Below are positions 1-9,647 of a DNA stretch of 64,000 nt, one piece after another (positions within the stretch are counted from its first letter, which is position 1; every line of letters starts with the position of its first letter). The stretch is from Anaerotignum faecicola (lineage in GTDB: Bacteria; Bacillota; Clostridia; Lachnospirales; Anaerotignaceae): NCBI RefSeq assembly GCF_003865035.1, contig NZ_BHVZ01000001.1:806001-870000 (forward strand). The letters are read 5' to 3'. Below the pieces are notes generated by a model, which saw only the letters and a program-made list of their open reading frames with translations, was not told the origin of the DNA and did no database searches. The position numbers were made by a program, and so were the translations under genes.

Positions 1-1
1 C

Positions 2-664
2 GCCCTACAGCAGTGCGGTATCCCCCGCAGAGAGCTGTTCCTGACCTCTAAGGTCTGGAAAACGGACTTAGGCTATGATAAAACCATGGCAAGCTTTGAA
101 GCCTCCCTCAAGGATTTGCAGGTGCAGTATCTGGATTTGTTCCTCATTCATTGGCCCCTGCCCTTCCCCGGCGCAGATTGGAAGCCGCTGGTAACGGAAA
201 GCTGGAAGGCACTCGAAAGGCTCTATGATGAAGGGGCCGTGCGTGCCATCGGTGTCTGCAATTTCCTGCCGCAGCACCTCCTGCACGTTCTGAAAACCGC
301 CAATACCGCCCCCATGATTGATCAGTTTGAATTCCACCCCGGCTATCCGCAGTATGAAACATTACAGTTCTGCCAGAGCCGCGGCATACAGGCGGAGGCA
401 TGGAGTCCCCTTGGCAGAGGGCGGCTTCTGGAGGCCCCTTTGGTTCTGGAGCTTGCGAAAAAATACGGCAAAAGTCCGGCGCAAATCTGTCTGCGCTTCT
501 GCCTGCAAAATAATGTCCTGCCCCTGCCGAAATCCTCCGCACCACAGCGCATGAAGGCAAACCTCGATATCTTCGATTTCGAGATAGAGCAGGAGGATAT
601 CTATCGCCTGCTGACCATGCCCCAAACAGGCTGGTCGGGGATTCATCCGGAGCATTTTGAGTAA
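2..664 (+). CDS. Aldo/keto reductase, 3' part (start lies before the window)
   Basis: NAD(P)H-dependent reductase of small aldehydes and ketones, a cytosolic TIM barrel. The reading frame is open from base 2, so the start and the N-terminal Asp/Tyr of the catalytic tetrad lie outside the window. Visible family marks are the catalytic Lys in LTSKVW near the window edge, LIHWP with the catalytic His, the GVCNF stretch of strand 6, and the C-terminal cofactor segment LPLPKSS. The C-terminus is normal for AKR family 5-like enzymes. The downstream gene has its own promoter, so this is probably the last gene of its unit. The family is clear; the substrate cannot be told. Confidence 0.93.
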   Translation, partial: ALQQCGIPRRELFLTSKVWKTDLGYDKTMASFEASLKDLQVQYLDLFLIHWPLPFPGADWKPLVTESWKALERLYDEGAVRAIGVCNFLPQHLLHVLKTANTAPMIDQFEFHPGYPQYETLQFCQSRGIQAEAWSPLGRGRLLEAPLVLELAKKYGKSPAQICLRFCLQNNVLPLPKSSAPQRMKANLDIFDFEIEQEDIYRLLTMPQTGWSGIHPEHFE

Positions 665-746
665 AGTCGAAATTATTTAGACAGAAGAATAACCTGATAG
701 CGATTGTTTGATCCATACAAAATCACTCGAAATTATTTGCAGCCGC

Positions 747-775
747 TTGACTGGGTATTTTCCTTGTAATAAAAT
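747..775 (+). promoter_or_regulatory. Sigma-A type promoter of the SLH surface protein gene
   Basis: TTGACT at 747-752, a 17-base spacer, and TAAAAT at 770-775, followed by an AT-rich leader and the start codon at 838. A 12-base direct repeat TCGAAATTATTT lies upstream (667-678 and 727-738) and could be a regulator site. That role is inferred from position only. Confidence 0.6.
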
Positions 776-837
776 AAAAATTGTCAAAAACAGCAAATTT
801 TATCGAAAATCATTCATAGCAGAAAGGAAGGAATCTC

Positions 838-3800
838 ATGAAAACACGCATACTCTCTTATCTTTTGGTGTTTTCCATGATACTCGCCCTTTTGCCTGCT
901 TCCGCATTGGCAGAAGGGGAAAGTACCACAACGCAGCATGTCACAGCCACAGTGAAACACGCTTTTGACAACAGCGGAGCGGAAACGGGGCAGATTACAG
1001 CGCAAATCGAAGCCTATCTGACGGATACGGATGACCAATCCCGCACCGTTAAGCCCTGCGATATCATCTTCTTGATAGAGCAATCCACCTTTATGAATAC
1101 GCAAACCGATACAACGCAGTATGGGCAGGAGCGAGCGGATATTCTCAATTCCATGGAAAGTCTGCTGAAAAATCTTCCTACCCCCACCACAGACGGCGAA
1201 CATCGGGTGGCAATCGCAGGCTTTGGGCGTATCAATAACAGCGGCTCATCCGATTCATACATCGAAAGTCAGCACCCCGGCACACAGCTATCTGCAACCC
1301 AAAACCCCAGCTTGAACACAGGCTATTATACCTGTGAAAACAATGCTCCTGACTTCCATTCCCAAAGCGGTTGGACAGAATGGGACAAAATCACAGATCA
1401 CAACGATACAACCCTGCCGGAGATGCCGGAAGGCTATCTTGCCAATGAAAGCTACGATAAAGTCTTTATGAGCATTGACGATGCAAAGAATGTCATTGAT
1501 GTTGATAAAATGGTATCTTGGCACGCAGGTGCCTCCCGTATGGATGCAGGTCTGCAAATCACAGAGCAGTTGGCAAAAATTGCACAAGCACACAAAGCAA
1601 CCGACGAGGACCGCAACCTTATCATCTTTGTTGCCGCCAGCTCTCTGCCCTATCAGAACGGCGTAGGCGTTCAGTTTCTCCGCTCTGAGGCGGCACAGGC
1701 AGCGGCAACGGAATTGAAAAATAAATATAACGCTACCATCTTCGGCTTTGGTGACTTCCGTGCGCTGAACTTGCAAAACGGAATGTCCTCAGAGGACCAG
1801 CGTACACAATTCAATGAAACCATGGCCGGAATCTGCGGCAATTCCACCACACAGGATGGCACACCCTATTTCAAGGGCTTGAGCCAAGTGCATGATATTG
1901 GTGAGGCGCTCAATGAGCTGCTGATTCAGATTGACGCAAATGTCAATCCAAATGCGGAACGCCGGCATATCAATGTGGAGAACTTCCAAGAAAAATCCAC
2001 AGAGCATACCTCGCATACTTGGAAGGAATTGAAAGAGAAACACCATATTCTTACAAGCAGTGCCATCAACGAAACTGCCTCTGTGGATTATTACCGCTTT
2101 ACGGGGTATGAAAACGGCAATCCGCAATTTGGCACAACCCCCATTCGGCACATCGAGCTGCGCCTTTCCGATATCGGCAGTAGCGACAGCATTCAAACGG
2201 CACTCAGCCTTCTGCCGATTCCCCCTGCAGACACAAAAGGGACTGCCTACGGCGAAAAAGCAGTGATTACCATTACCGATCCCGTATGTGTGGACTATAA
2301 ATGGGCAGGGCGTTGGAGACCGAAATTCGATCCGCCCGACCACGAGCACGCCGCGCGTGGTGTGAAGCACAGCCCCTCAAATCTGGAACAAAATGAAACC
2401 ACCCTCGAAGACATGAAATTAAAATTTGACGGTTGGTACCGTCTTTGGGATAACCGCATTGACGGCGACGCGGGCGAAAAGAAAACTTGGACGTATGAAG
2501 GAAAAACATACGTTGCCTATCAGGATAACGTATATGATGCCTTCGGCAGTGATTTAACCCTGTATGGGCGTTGGATTCCTTCCATTGATGTAAATTTCCA
2601 ATGGATTGGCTCTGTCATCCCCGCAGATGCCACACCGCCTTCCACCGTTTCCCTTGCACTGAGCGATGACGGAACCGCTTCCTTTACCCCCATCGTACCA
2701 TCCCAAGAGGGGTATGAATTTGACGGCTGGTATAAGAATTCCGCCTGCACAGATCGTTATAATGAAAGCGGCGAAAACCTAACAAAGAATACCTTCCTTT
2801 ACGGCCGTTGGACGAAAATCGGCACAAAAAAGGTTACCTTTACCGTTGTAAACGGCAGCTGGAATACGGAAAGCGATTGGTACAAAAATAACATCGGAAA
2901 TACAGATGCAGATACAGCTACTGACACCATTACCGTCAATGTTCCCCTGCGCAACGGCAAAGGCACGCTGACACCCGATTTGGTTCCTCATGTAGATAAT
3001 CAGGATATGACACCCGCAGATGACTACAAAGCACCCGGCACTTGGGGAGATAAAGCCCCCGATACCAATACGGATGCCATCACCGAGAACGGCGACTACG
3101 AATACACCTATACCTTCCCCGAAGCGGATACCTATACGATTACCTATCGTTGGGTAACCGGCACAGAGGTACCTGAGGGTGTGAGCCTGCCGGCACAGCA
3201 GACAGAAAAAGAAAGCAATGCCGGCAAAAATCCGACCTTTGAGATTGCAACCGTAACCTTTGCTGATAAAAAATGGAGTTTTAGCGGTTGGTATACAAAC
3301 GAAGCATTAACCGGCACAGCAATTAGCGACAGTTATACCTTCCCTGAAGGCAACGTAAATGACACAAAAAACCTCACGCTTTACGGCAAATGGACACACG
3401 ATCCCTGCACCGTAACCTTCTATGCGGACTACTTCCAGCCTGCACAGGGGCATTTTAATACAGATGATTATACAATCAGCTATACCGTTCCTTATGGCTC
3501 TACACTTGCCAAGGTATCCAAAGCGGTTCCCACACCCGTCACAGATCCTGCACACCCCTACTACTTCGAAGGTTGGGGGGATTTTGAACCACCCGATACA
3601 CAGGGAGAGCAGGAGGGTACAGAGGGTACAGAGGATACAGAAGATGCAGAAGATACGAAGGATACGGAGGAACCCGTCACCCATTCTGATGATTCTCTCT
3701 CCACAGCAGGCACCTTCTATACCAGTAAGGCAATTCAGGATATGACGATAAAGTCTGACTTGAATTTCGTGGCACAATGGTGGCCCATCGTTACCTTTAA

Positions 3801-5049
3801 TGCCAACGGCGGCGATTGGGAGCTTACGGAAGGCAGACCTACCGAACGCTATGTCCCCGTACCTGCAAACAAAAACCATATTGATTCCCTGCGTCCCCCC
3901 GCAAGGGAAGGCTACACCTTCCTTGGATGGTATGACACCTCCGGAAAACCCATTGATTTTAAAACCCAAACCTTCGATCGTGCGGAAACCGTTTATGCAC
4001 ACTGGGCAAAAAATGCCACCGTCACCTTCAAAATCGTAAACGGCTATTGGTCTGGCAACACCACAGAGGATAAAACGGTTACCGTTGTACTGCATCCGCA
4101 GGCAAATGGTTCTGCAAGCGGCACATTGGGTGCAAGCCATGTTCCCACCATTATGATTCCTGCCGCAGGCTATGAAAACACCCCCGGTCATTGGGATGTG
4201 ACACCAAATACCGAAGAAAACGGCATCAGCGGTGATGTCACCTACACCTATATCTTTGGCAAAAAGCACCACAGCAGCAGCAGCAAAGACGAAAACAAGG
4301 ACAAGGATAACAACAAAGAAAATAACAAAGACAATAACAAAGACAACAATACCGGCGAAACCACGCCGACAAAGGTTCCCGATTTGCTCAACGGCAGCAA
4401 TCATTTTGCTTATGTTGTAGGCTATAAAGACGGCAACGTAAGGCCGCAGGGCAACATCACCCGTGCGGAAACCGCCGCTATCTTCTTCCGCCTGCTGAAG
4501 GAGGAGGTACGCAGCGAAAACCTCAGCAAGCACAACGATTTTGCCGATGTAACAGAGGACAGCTGGTACAACACAGCAGTTTCCACCATGGCAGGCATGA
4601 ATATTCTCAAGGGCCGCACAGCAAATAGCTTTGTACCACAGGCACCCATCACCCGTGCGGAATTTGCCGCCATCTGCGCCCGTTTTGACAGCGGTAAGGC
4701 AGAGGAAAACAATAGCTTTACGGATATTTCCGGTCATTGGGCGGAAAAGGAAATTGAGCGTGCCGCCACCCTTGGCTGGGTAAGCGGTTATACGGACGGC
4801 AGCTTCCACCCCGATGCCCCGATTACAAGAGCAGAGGCAATGACACTGATTAACCGTGTGCTTTGCCGTATGCCCGAAACAAAGGCCGACCTTTTGGACA
4901 GCATGACCAAATGGCCCGATAATCAGCCCGGCGCATGGTATTATCTGGCTGTGCAGGAGGCAACCAACAGCCACACCTATGAACAGAAGGATTCCAAGTA
5001 TGAAACATGGACAGCCCTGACCGCAGAGCCGGATTGGAGCAAATATTAA
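838..5049 (+). CDS. Secreted SLH-anchored surface protein with VWA domain and InlB-type repeats
   Basis: 1403 residues. An N-terminal signal peptide (basic MKTR, a hydrophobic core, ASALAEG cleavage region) directs export. A von Willebrand A domain follows at about 70-365, then about five InlB B / Listeria-Bacteroides repeats ending in LYGRW, LYGKW or VYAHW (about 530-580, 624-660, 812-855, 905-981, 1025-1058). A Lys/Asn/Asp-rich spacer (about 1145-1175) precedes three SLH domains (about 1185-1342) with the ITRAE motif, which bind secondary cell-wall polymer. One InlB repeat carries an acidic Glu/Thr/Asp insert near residues 920-945. The VWA metal site is degenerate (EQSTF where DxSxS is usual). 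Good ribosome site AGAAAGGAAGG. Likely a surface or adhesion protein. Confidence 0.9.
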   Translation: MKTRILSYLLVFSMILALLPASALAEGESTTTQHVTATVKHAFDNSGAETGQITAQIEAYLTDTDDQSRTVKPCDIIFLIEQSTFMNTQTDTTQYGQERADILNSMESLLKNLPTPTTDGEHRVAIAGFGRINNSGSSDSYIESQHPGTQLSATQNPSLNTGYYTCENNAPDFHSQSGWTEWDKITDHNDTTLPEMPEGYLANESYDKVFMSIDDAKNVIDVDKMVSWHAGASRMDAGLQITEQLAKIAQAHKATDEDRNLIIFVAASSLPYQNGVGVQFLRSEAAQAAATELKNKYNATIFGFGDFRALNLQNGMSSEDQRTQFNETMAGICGNSTTQDGTPYFKGLSQVHDIGEALNELLIQIDANVNPNAERRHINVENFQEKSTEHTSHTWKELKEKHHILTSSAINETASVDYYRFTGYENGNPQFGTTPIRHIELRLSDIGSSDSIQTALSLLPIPPADTKGTAYGEKAVITITDPVCVDYKWAGRWRPKFDPPDHEHAARGVKHSPSNLEQNETTLEDMKLKFDGWYRLWDNRIDGDAGEKKTWTYEGKTYVAYQDNVYDAFGSDLTLYGRWIPSIDVNFQWIGSVIPADATPPSTVSLALSDDGTASFTPIVPSQEGYEFDGWYKNSACTDRYNESGENLTKNTFLYGRWTKIGTKKVTFTVVNGSWNTESDWYKNNIGNTDADTATDTITVNVPLRNGKGTLTPDLVPHVDNQDMTPADDYKAPGTWGDKAPDTNTDAITENGDYEYTYTFPEADTYTITYRWVTGTEVPEGVSLPAQQTEKESNAGKNPTFEIATVTFADKKWSFSGWYTNEALTGTAISDSYTFPEGNVNDTKNLTLYGKWTHDPCTVTFYADYFQPAQGHFNTDDYTISYTVPYGSTLAKVSKAVPTPVTDPAHPYYFEGWGDFEPPDTQGEQEGTEGTEDTEDAEDTKDTEEPVTHSDDSLSTAGTFYTSKAIQDMTIKSDLNFVAQWWPIVTFNANGGDWELTEGRPTERYVPVPANKNHIDSLRPPAREGYTFLGWYDTSGKPIDFKTQTFDRAETVYAHWAKNATVTFKIVNGYWSGNTTEDKTVTVVLHPQANGSASGTLGASHVPTIMIPAAGYENTPGHWDVTPNTEENGISGDVTYTYIFGKKHHSSSSKDENKDKDNNKENNKDNNKDNNTGETTPTKVPDLLNGSNHFAYVVGYKDGNVRPQGNITRAETAAIFFRLLKEEVRSENLSKHNDFADVTEDSWYNTAVSTMAGMNILKGRTANSFVPQAPITRAEFAAICARFDSGKAEENNSFTDISGHWAEKEIERAATLGWVSGYTDGSFHPDAPITRAEAMTLINRVLCRMPETKADLLDSMTKWPDNQPGAWYYLAVQEATNSHTYEQKDSKYETWTALTAEPDWSKY

Positions 5050-5061
5050 ACGAAAGCAATC

Positions 5062-5105
5062 AAAAAGACTGTCATTCCGGTAAAAGGGATGACAGCCTTT
5101 TTCTT
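5062..5105. terminator. Bidirectional intrinsic terminator between convergent genes
   Basis: Stem CTGTCATTCC (5069-5078) pairs with GGGATGACAG (5086-5095) around a short loop. A T-run follows on the plus strand and an A-run precedes it, which is a T-run for the minus strand. It sits between the stop of the SLH protein gene and the stop of the MoxR ATPase gene. Confidence 0.85.
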
Positions 5106-5109
5106 TTCT

Positions 5110-6648
5110 TTAAAACAGAAGATTTAATTCCGTTTTCGCCTTTTCGATATCCTGCAAAATGGTTTTCTGCTTTTCATCGAAAAGCAGCTCCGCGTTATAC
5201 CGATAATATTTCTCCGAACCATTCTCGCTGATGAATTTCACGCTATAGAAGTTCGTGGTCAGCTCCGTAATAAAGATAACCATCTCCTGCCCTGCGCCGA
5301 AGGCTTCCTCCAGAAATGCAAAGGCATTGTCCAGCATCGCAGACGCATCCGCAATGGCGTTTTCCCGTCCTTCCGCCTCTTTTGCGAAAAGTCCCTTCAT
5401 CAGCGCAAACGCCTCCTCCTTTTCCCGACAGCCGCTCCGTTTTCCCTCCGCAAGGAAGAAATGCAGCCGCTCCAATTCCTTCAAGCAGGCATGCTCCGCC
5501 GTTTTCTCCAGAAGTCCCGCCTTCCGTTCCTTCGCAAAGGCGGCTTCTCTTTCCTCCACCAGTCCAGTAAAGAGGTTCTCCCATGGCGTTTCCTTGCAAT
5601 AGGGGCTATTGAACCGCTCCTTCAGCTCCAGCAGCGCGCCATGCAGTCCCGTTACGGTCAAATCCGCCTCGTATGCCCCTCGGAAGCCCTCGGAAAGCCT
5701 GCTCAGCAAAAGCCCCATCACGCTCAGTCGCTCGTCAAACGGTGCATCCTGCAGCTTCGTCACCGCCTGCTTGGTATATTTCCCCTGCAAAATGTCGTCC
5801 ACGCGGTAATCGGTGCGATATTTGCGGTACAAATCCAAATAATTCGCAAAATCCTTCGCAATCCTGCGGTGCTGCAAATATTGATAAATCAAGCCCTCCT
5901 CAACAGGCAGCTTCATATCCTCATACACCTTCAGGATGGTAGAAAGATCCTCCCACCCTCTCGCCGTCACAAACCGCTTGCCATCCACCGTTGTCTCCAT
6001 GGCATAAAAATGATCCTTGCGAATTTCCAGATAGGACAGAATCGCCCCATGGATGCCCTGCTTATAGGCATATTCCTTCCAAACGGAAAAATCAGGCTCT
6101 ACGTCGATTTTCTTCACACGGTCAAGCGTTACCACATCAAATTCGCGCACGCTTTTGTTGTATTCGGGGGGATTGCCTGCCGCGGCAATCAGCCACCCCT
6201 TCGGCACCTTATGCGCCCCAAAGGTCTTGCACTGCAAAAATTGCAGCATCGCAGGCGCAAGCGTTTCGGAGGCGCAGTTGATTTCATCAATAAACAAAAT
6301 CCCCTCCTGCAGGCCCGTTTCCTCCATTTTATCATAAACCGATGCGATAATTTCGCTCATGGTGTATTCCGTTACGGTGTATTCCTTTCCGCCGTATTCC
6401 TTCTTGCTGATAAAGGGCAGCCCGATGGCAGACTGGCGCGTATGGTGCGTAATGCTGTAGGATACCAGTGCCACACCGCACTCCCTCGCCACCTGCTCCA
6501 TCACGGCGGTTTTCCCGATACCGGGCGCGCCCATCAGCAGAACGGGTCTTTGTCTGACCGCAGGAATACGGTATTCCCCAAACTCGTCCTTCGCCAGATA
6601 CGCTTGAATGGCATATTTAATTTCTTCCTTCGCTTTTTTAATATTCAT
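5110..6648 (-). CDS. MoxR-family AAA+ ATPase
   Basis: 512 residues, cytosolic. Walker A GAPGIGKT at residues 40-47, Walker B ILFIDE at 117-122, and sensor 1 in LIAAAGNPPEYN (about 153-164) mark a MoxR-type AAA+ domain. The C-terminal half is helical and charged, with no family I recognise. MoxR ATPases act as chaperones that load or remodel partner VWA proteins, and a VWA-like gene lies 9 bases upstream. Its ribosome site AGGAGG overlaps that gene's stop codon, so the two are translationally linked. It is the last gene of the LRR-VWA-MoxR unit. The client is unknown. Confidence 0.88.
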   Translation of the reverse strand: MNIKKAKEEIKYAIQAYLAKDEFGEYRIPAVRQRPVLLMGAPGIGKTAVMEQVARECGVALVSYSITHHTRQSAIGLPFISKKEYGGKEYTVTEYTMSEIIASVYDKMEETGLQEGILFIDEINCASETLAPAMLQFLQCKTFGAHKVPKGWLIAAAGNPPEYNKSVREFDVVTLDRVKKIDVEPDFSVWKEYAYKQGIHGAILSYLEIRKDHFYAMETTVDGKRFVTARGWEDLSTILKVYEDMKLPVEEGLIYQYLQHRRIAKDFANYLDLYRKYRTDYRVDDILQGKYTKQAVTKLQDAPFDERLSVMGLLLSRLSEGFRGAYEADLTVTGLHGALLELKERFNSPYCKETPWENLFTGLVEEREAAFAKERKAGLLEKTAEHACLKELERLHFFLAEGKRSGCREKEEAFALMKGLFAKEAEGRENAIADASAMLDNAFAFLEEAFGAGQEMVIFITELTTNFYSVKFISENGSEKYYRYNAELLFDEKQKTILQDIEKAKTELNLLF

Positions 6649-6657
6649 GCTATCCTC

Positions 6658-8049
6658 CTAACGCCCATGAGACGGCAGTCCCAAGGACAAATCCTCTTTC
6701 CCCAGTATCAGCTTCATCGCCCATGGCGGCACGCCGACATCCGTATAATCCTCATGATAGAACACAAATGCGGCATCATAGGGCGGTCTGCGCTTCGGGA
6801 AGGTGCCGTAGCCGTCTGTGAAATAAATCAGACCCTTCAGGTTCTGAAACGCCCTTTCGGCAATCAATTGATCAACGTATTGGAACACAGGGCGGAAATC
6901 CGTACCGCCGCTGCCGCGCAGTGCAAAATCCTCCATAAACTGCGCCAGCTCCTCCTTGGAGGTGATCCTTTTATCCATCTGCACCGCCGCATCGCACTGT
7001 ATGATATGCACGTTCATTTTATGGAAAAAGCTTTCACTGCTCGAAAGAATCGCGTAGGTTTCCTCTAAGAACCGCTTCACCGTTTCCCCCTCGCAGGATT
7101 CGGAGGTATCAATGGCTATCACCAGCTCCTCCACCTTTTTGACCTCCTTATATTCCAATGCCTCAATCAACGGCAGATTGCCGTACATCTGCAAGCCATA
7201 GGTATAGAAGATAAAATCGAAGGCATCCTCATCCACGCGTATATCCTCCTTGAGCGTCACAAATTTCTGCAAAAACTGCCGATAATCGTAGCGCTCCCTG
7301 TTCTCGACCTTCAGATATTGCAGAAGCTCGCCTGCCTCTGCGCCCATATCCTTGGAGTAGGTTTCGAGGTTAGTTTCGGTCTTTTCCCCGATTTCCGTCC
7401 ATTTTTCCTCCAGCTGCTGCTGTTTTTCGTCCTGCTCCTCCTGCTCCTGCTGTTGGTCGTTGCTGTTATCTTGGTTATCTCCGTCCTTGCTATTCTCGTC
7501 CTCGTCATCCTTCTGATGCTCCCAAAAGACATGGTCGTCTACCCAAAATTCCAGCTGCAGCTTACCAAATTCCTGCAAGGAAAGCTTTTTTTCTTCCAGC
7601 ACGCGATAAATGCCCTCGGCGGAGAGCACCTTCAATTCTCTGCGGAGCATATCGTACATTTCGTTTCGTTTATCGGAGACAACGAGCCGCACCGCCTTCA
7701 CGGACAGCGAATCCACGATAGATTCCACCGCGATATCGCAGGCGAGGTGCCAAAGCTCCTCATCCCGATGATTCAGATGGAAGGGATGGCGGAACAGGCA
7801 ATGCAGAACCATGTGCAGATAGGCGCGATTGACAAGCACGCGGTCGCTCAGATAACGCTGTACGAGGTAGCGCGGGTTAAACAGTATCTTTTCGCCGTCT
7901 GTCCCGACGTACAGGGATGAAAGGTTCATTTCGTACCTAAGACCGCTGAGTGCCAAATCAAGAAAGCGCATGGAAAGGTATAGCTCATTACGCGATGCGC
8001 TTAAAATATCCGTACCGATACGGATGAGGTTTTGATGTGTTTCGTTCAT
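6658..8049 (-). CDS. VWA-like protein with N-terminal metallopeptidase-like domain (DUF2201 type)
   Basis: 463 residues, cytosolic with no signal peptide. The N-terminal part has HMVLHCLFRHPFH (about residues 83-95), the His-rich helix of the putative metallopeptidase domain found in DUF2201 proteins, with no Glu in the HExxH position. A Glu/Gln/Asp-rich low-complexity linker (about 170-220) leads to a C-terminal VWA-like domain with LVIAIDTSES near residues 305-315, a good MIDAS motif. The partner MoxR ATPase is encoded directly downstream. The start is set by AGGAGG nine bases before the ATG. Known pairs of this type assemble or insert metals into protein complexes, but the target here is unknown. 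Confidence 0.85.
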   Translation of the reverse strand: MNETHQNLIRIGTDILSASRNELYLSMRFLDLALSGLRYEMNLSSLYVGTDGEKILFNPRYLVQRYLSDRVLVNRAYLHMVLHCLFRHPFHLNHRDEELWHLACDIAVESIVDSLSVKAVRLVVSDKRNEMYDMLRRELKVLSAEGIYRVLEEKKLSLQEFGKLQLEFWVDDHVFWEHQKDDEDENSKDGDNQDNSNDQQQEQEEQDEKQQQLEEKWTEIGEKTETNLETYSKDMGAEAGELLQYLKVENRERYDYRQFLQKFVTLKEDIRVDEDAFDFIFYTYGLQMYGNLPLIEALEYKEVKKVEELVIAIDTSESCEGETVKRFLEETYAILSSSESFFHKMNVHIIQCDAAVQMDKRITSKEELAQFMEDFALRGSGGTDFRPVFQYVDQLIAERAFQNLKGLIYFTDGYGTFPKRRPPYDAAFVFYHEDYTDVGVPPWAMKLILGKEDLSLGLPSHGR

Positions 8050-8078
8050 GCCTTCTCACCTCCTAGAACTTTAAAACC

Positions 8079-8386
8079 GTGGGACGCTGTCCCACACCCT
8101 GACAGGGGAATGATTCCCCTGTACCCCCATTTGCAGAACCATATTCATGGTTCTGCGGCATAGCGGAAGGGTTTGGGAAACCTCGTTTCCCGAATGAAAT
8201 CCGCAGTCGGCATGGCAGTTTGCTGACAAACCAGCCCAAAGGGCTGCTGCTATGCAGTGCCAGTATTTCCGACGAGGAAAACAGCGAGTTTCAAGGCTTT
8301 TCAGCCGATGGAACTCGTCTGTTTATTCTTCTGTTTCAACAAGTCGAAATCCTGATTTCGACTTAGGTGTCGACTTTGTCGACACC
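8079..8386. repeat. Row of eight short perfect or near-perfect hairpins
   Basis: Nearly every base falls in a palindrome with a 3-5 base loop. Hairpins lie at 8079-8095 (7 bp, loop GCT), 8102-8122 (9 bp, TGA), 8133-8156 (10 bp), 8172-8194 (10 bp with one GU, loop CTC), 8210-8255 (9 bp outer stem enclosing two small hairpins), 8285-8317 (8 bp enclosing GGCT/AGCC), 8341-8364 (10 bp, CCTG) and 8366-8386 (9 bp, TTT). There are no T-runs, so these are not terminators. The row lies between the LRR and VWA genes and would be in their common mRNA. It could be a species-specific palindromic repeat cluster or a structured RNA. Confidence 0.85.
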
Positions 8387-8387
8387 C

Positions 8388-9581
8388 TTATAACTCGAAT
8401 GTTTTTTTCTTTTTGGTTGCACCGAATGTTTTATGCTGATAATCCATCAAAAAGCTCAGCACTGCCGTCTGCCCCTTTTTCTGCGCAAGGGCAATCAATT
8501 CGGGTGTGGTTTCCGCCGTCAGCAGTCCCCAATCCGCGAACAGCCGCAGGGTTTCCCCCTCCTTCTGCTCCATGAAATACGCCGCCGCCCAAAGCAAATG
8601 CTCCCTCAGATAATCAAGGTAGACCTCCCTGTGCTTCTCCTGCAAGCGGTACGGATACCGCAGGCGGCTCATGGCAAGCAAAAGCACTGTTTCCGCGGCA
8701 TCCTCGCGCTTCGTCAGGTAGAAAATCTCATCATAGCGGCGAAAGTCAATCTCGGAATTCCCGATGCACTGGCGGAAAATATGCCCCGTGCCGTAATTCA
8801 CCTGATGGAACAGCCTCGCCGGCGTATCCTCGATATATTCATACTGAAAATCGGGCAGTACCAGCTCCGCGTGCTTCGTTTCGCCGCCCTCGATGGGGAA
8901 ATCAATCGACAGCTGCAATTCATGGTTCAGTCCCGAAATCAAATCGGAAATATGTCTGCAACGCCCGAAGGAAAGGTGCTTCAAGCTGTCGCAATTCAGA
9001 AACAGCCCCGTATTTAATTCCCTTGCCGCCAGTGGGATATTGATTTTCTCCATCCTGCGGCAGTTATAAAAGGCATACCGCCCGATGCTTTTCACGCCCT
9101 CCGGCAGACGAAGCTCCTGCAGCCGCTCACAGCCGTAAAACGCATAATCCCCGATGCTTCTGACCGCCCTCGGCAGGGAAATTTCCTGCAGCGCCCCGCA
9201 GCCATCGAACATCCGCTTGGAAACCGCCGTCAATCTCTCCGGCAGATGTACCCGCTCCAGTGCGGCACAGCCCGAAAAGGCAAACGCCCCAATTTCCGTA
9301 ATCGTATCCGGCAGGAAAACCCTTCGCAATGCCTGCCCCTCCGCGGTTTCGGCAGGCGGCTCCGTCACAAAGGAAAGGCTCGCCTCCTTCTCCTCGCCGA
9401 TTTCCGCAGGGGGTGCCTCTCCTTCTGCCGCAAATGCGTTTTCCGCAACGGCAATGACGGGCAGCCCATCAATCTCCGCAGGAATATGCAGCTCCGCACA
9501 GCGGCCATGCAGCTTTTTCAGCACTGCGCCGCCCTCTTTTTTTTCGTATTCTATTTGTATGGACAAATTCTCTTTTGCCAT
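8388..9581 (-). CDS. Leucine-rich repeat protein of the BspA type (LRR_5)
   Basis: 397 residues from the ATG at 9581. An earlier in-frame start adds 16 residues, but this ATG has AAAGGA at good spacing. At least four BspA/Treponema-type repeats (about residues 95-215) follow the pattern LPxxIxxIGxxAFxGCxxLxx. No signal peptide is visible, so unlike many BspA proteins this one is probably cytosolic. It is the first gene after the promoter at 9704-9732, with the VWA and MoxR genes downstream. LRR domains bind proteins, so it may supply the recognition part of a MoxR-VWA machine. That role is inferred from gene order. Confidence 0.85.
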   Translation of the reverse strand: MAKENLSIQIEYEKKEGGAVLKKLHGRCAELHIPAEIDGLPVIAVAENAFAAEGEAPPAEIGEEKEASLSFVTEPPAETAEGQALRRVFLPDTITEIGAFAFSGCAALERVHLPERLTAVSKRMFDGCGALQEISLPRAVRSIGDYAFYGCERLQELRLPEGVKSIGRYAFYNCRRMEKINIPLAARELNTGLFLNCDSLKHLSFGRCRHISDLISGLNHELQLSIDFPIEGGETKHAELVLPDFQYEYIEDTPARLFHQVNYGTGHIFRQCIGNSEIDFRRYDEIFYLTKREDAAETVLLLAMSRLRYPYRLQEKHREVYLDYLREHLLWAAAYFMEQKEGETLRLFADWGLLTAETTPELIALAQKKGQTAVLSFLMDYQHKTFGATKKKKTFEL

Positions 9582-9647
9582 TGGAATTTTCCTTTCTTCC
9601 GTCCACCCTTTGCCTGTCCGCTTTCGCAATTTTTTCGTGTTTTTTAC

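Noticed and set aside
3307..4974. A 555-codon open frame on the minus strand inside the SLH protein gene
   Set aside because: It is the antisense of a gene with signal peptide, VWA, InlB and SLH domains, and has no ribosome site or family resemblance.
5461..7068. A 535-codon open frame on the plus strand opposite the MoxR and VWA genes
   Set aside because: Antisense to two clear families. Its translation is Arg/Gln/His-rich without domains.
8079..8386. CRISPR array reading of the hairpin row
   Set aside because: The hairpins differ in sequence and length and there are no repeated units with equal spacers.
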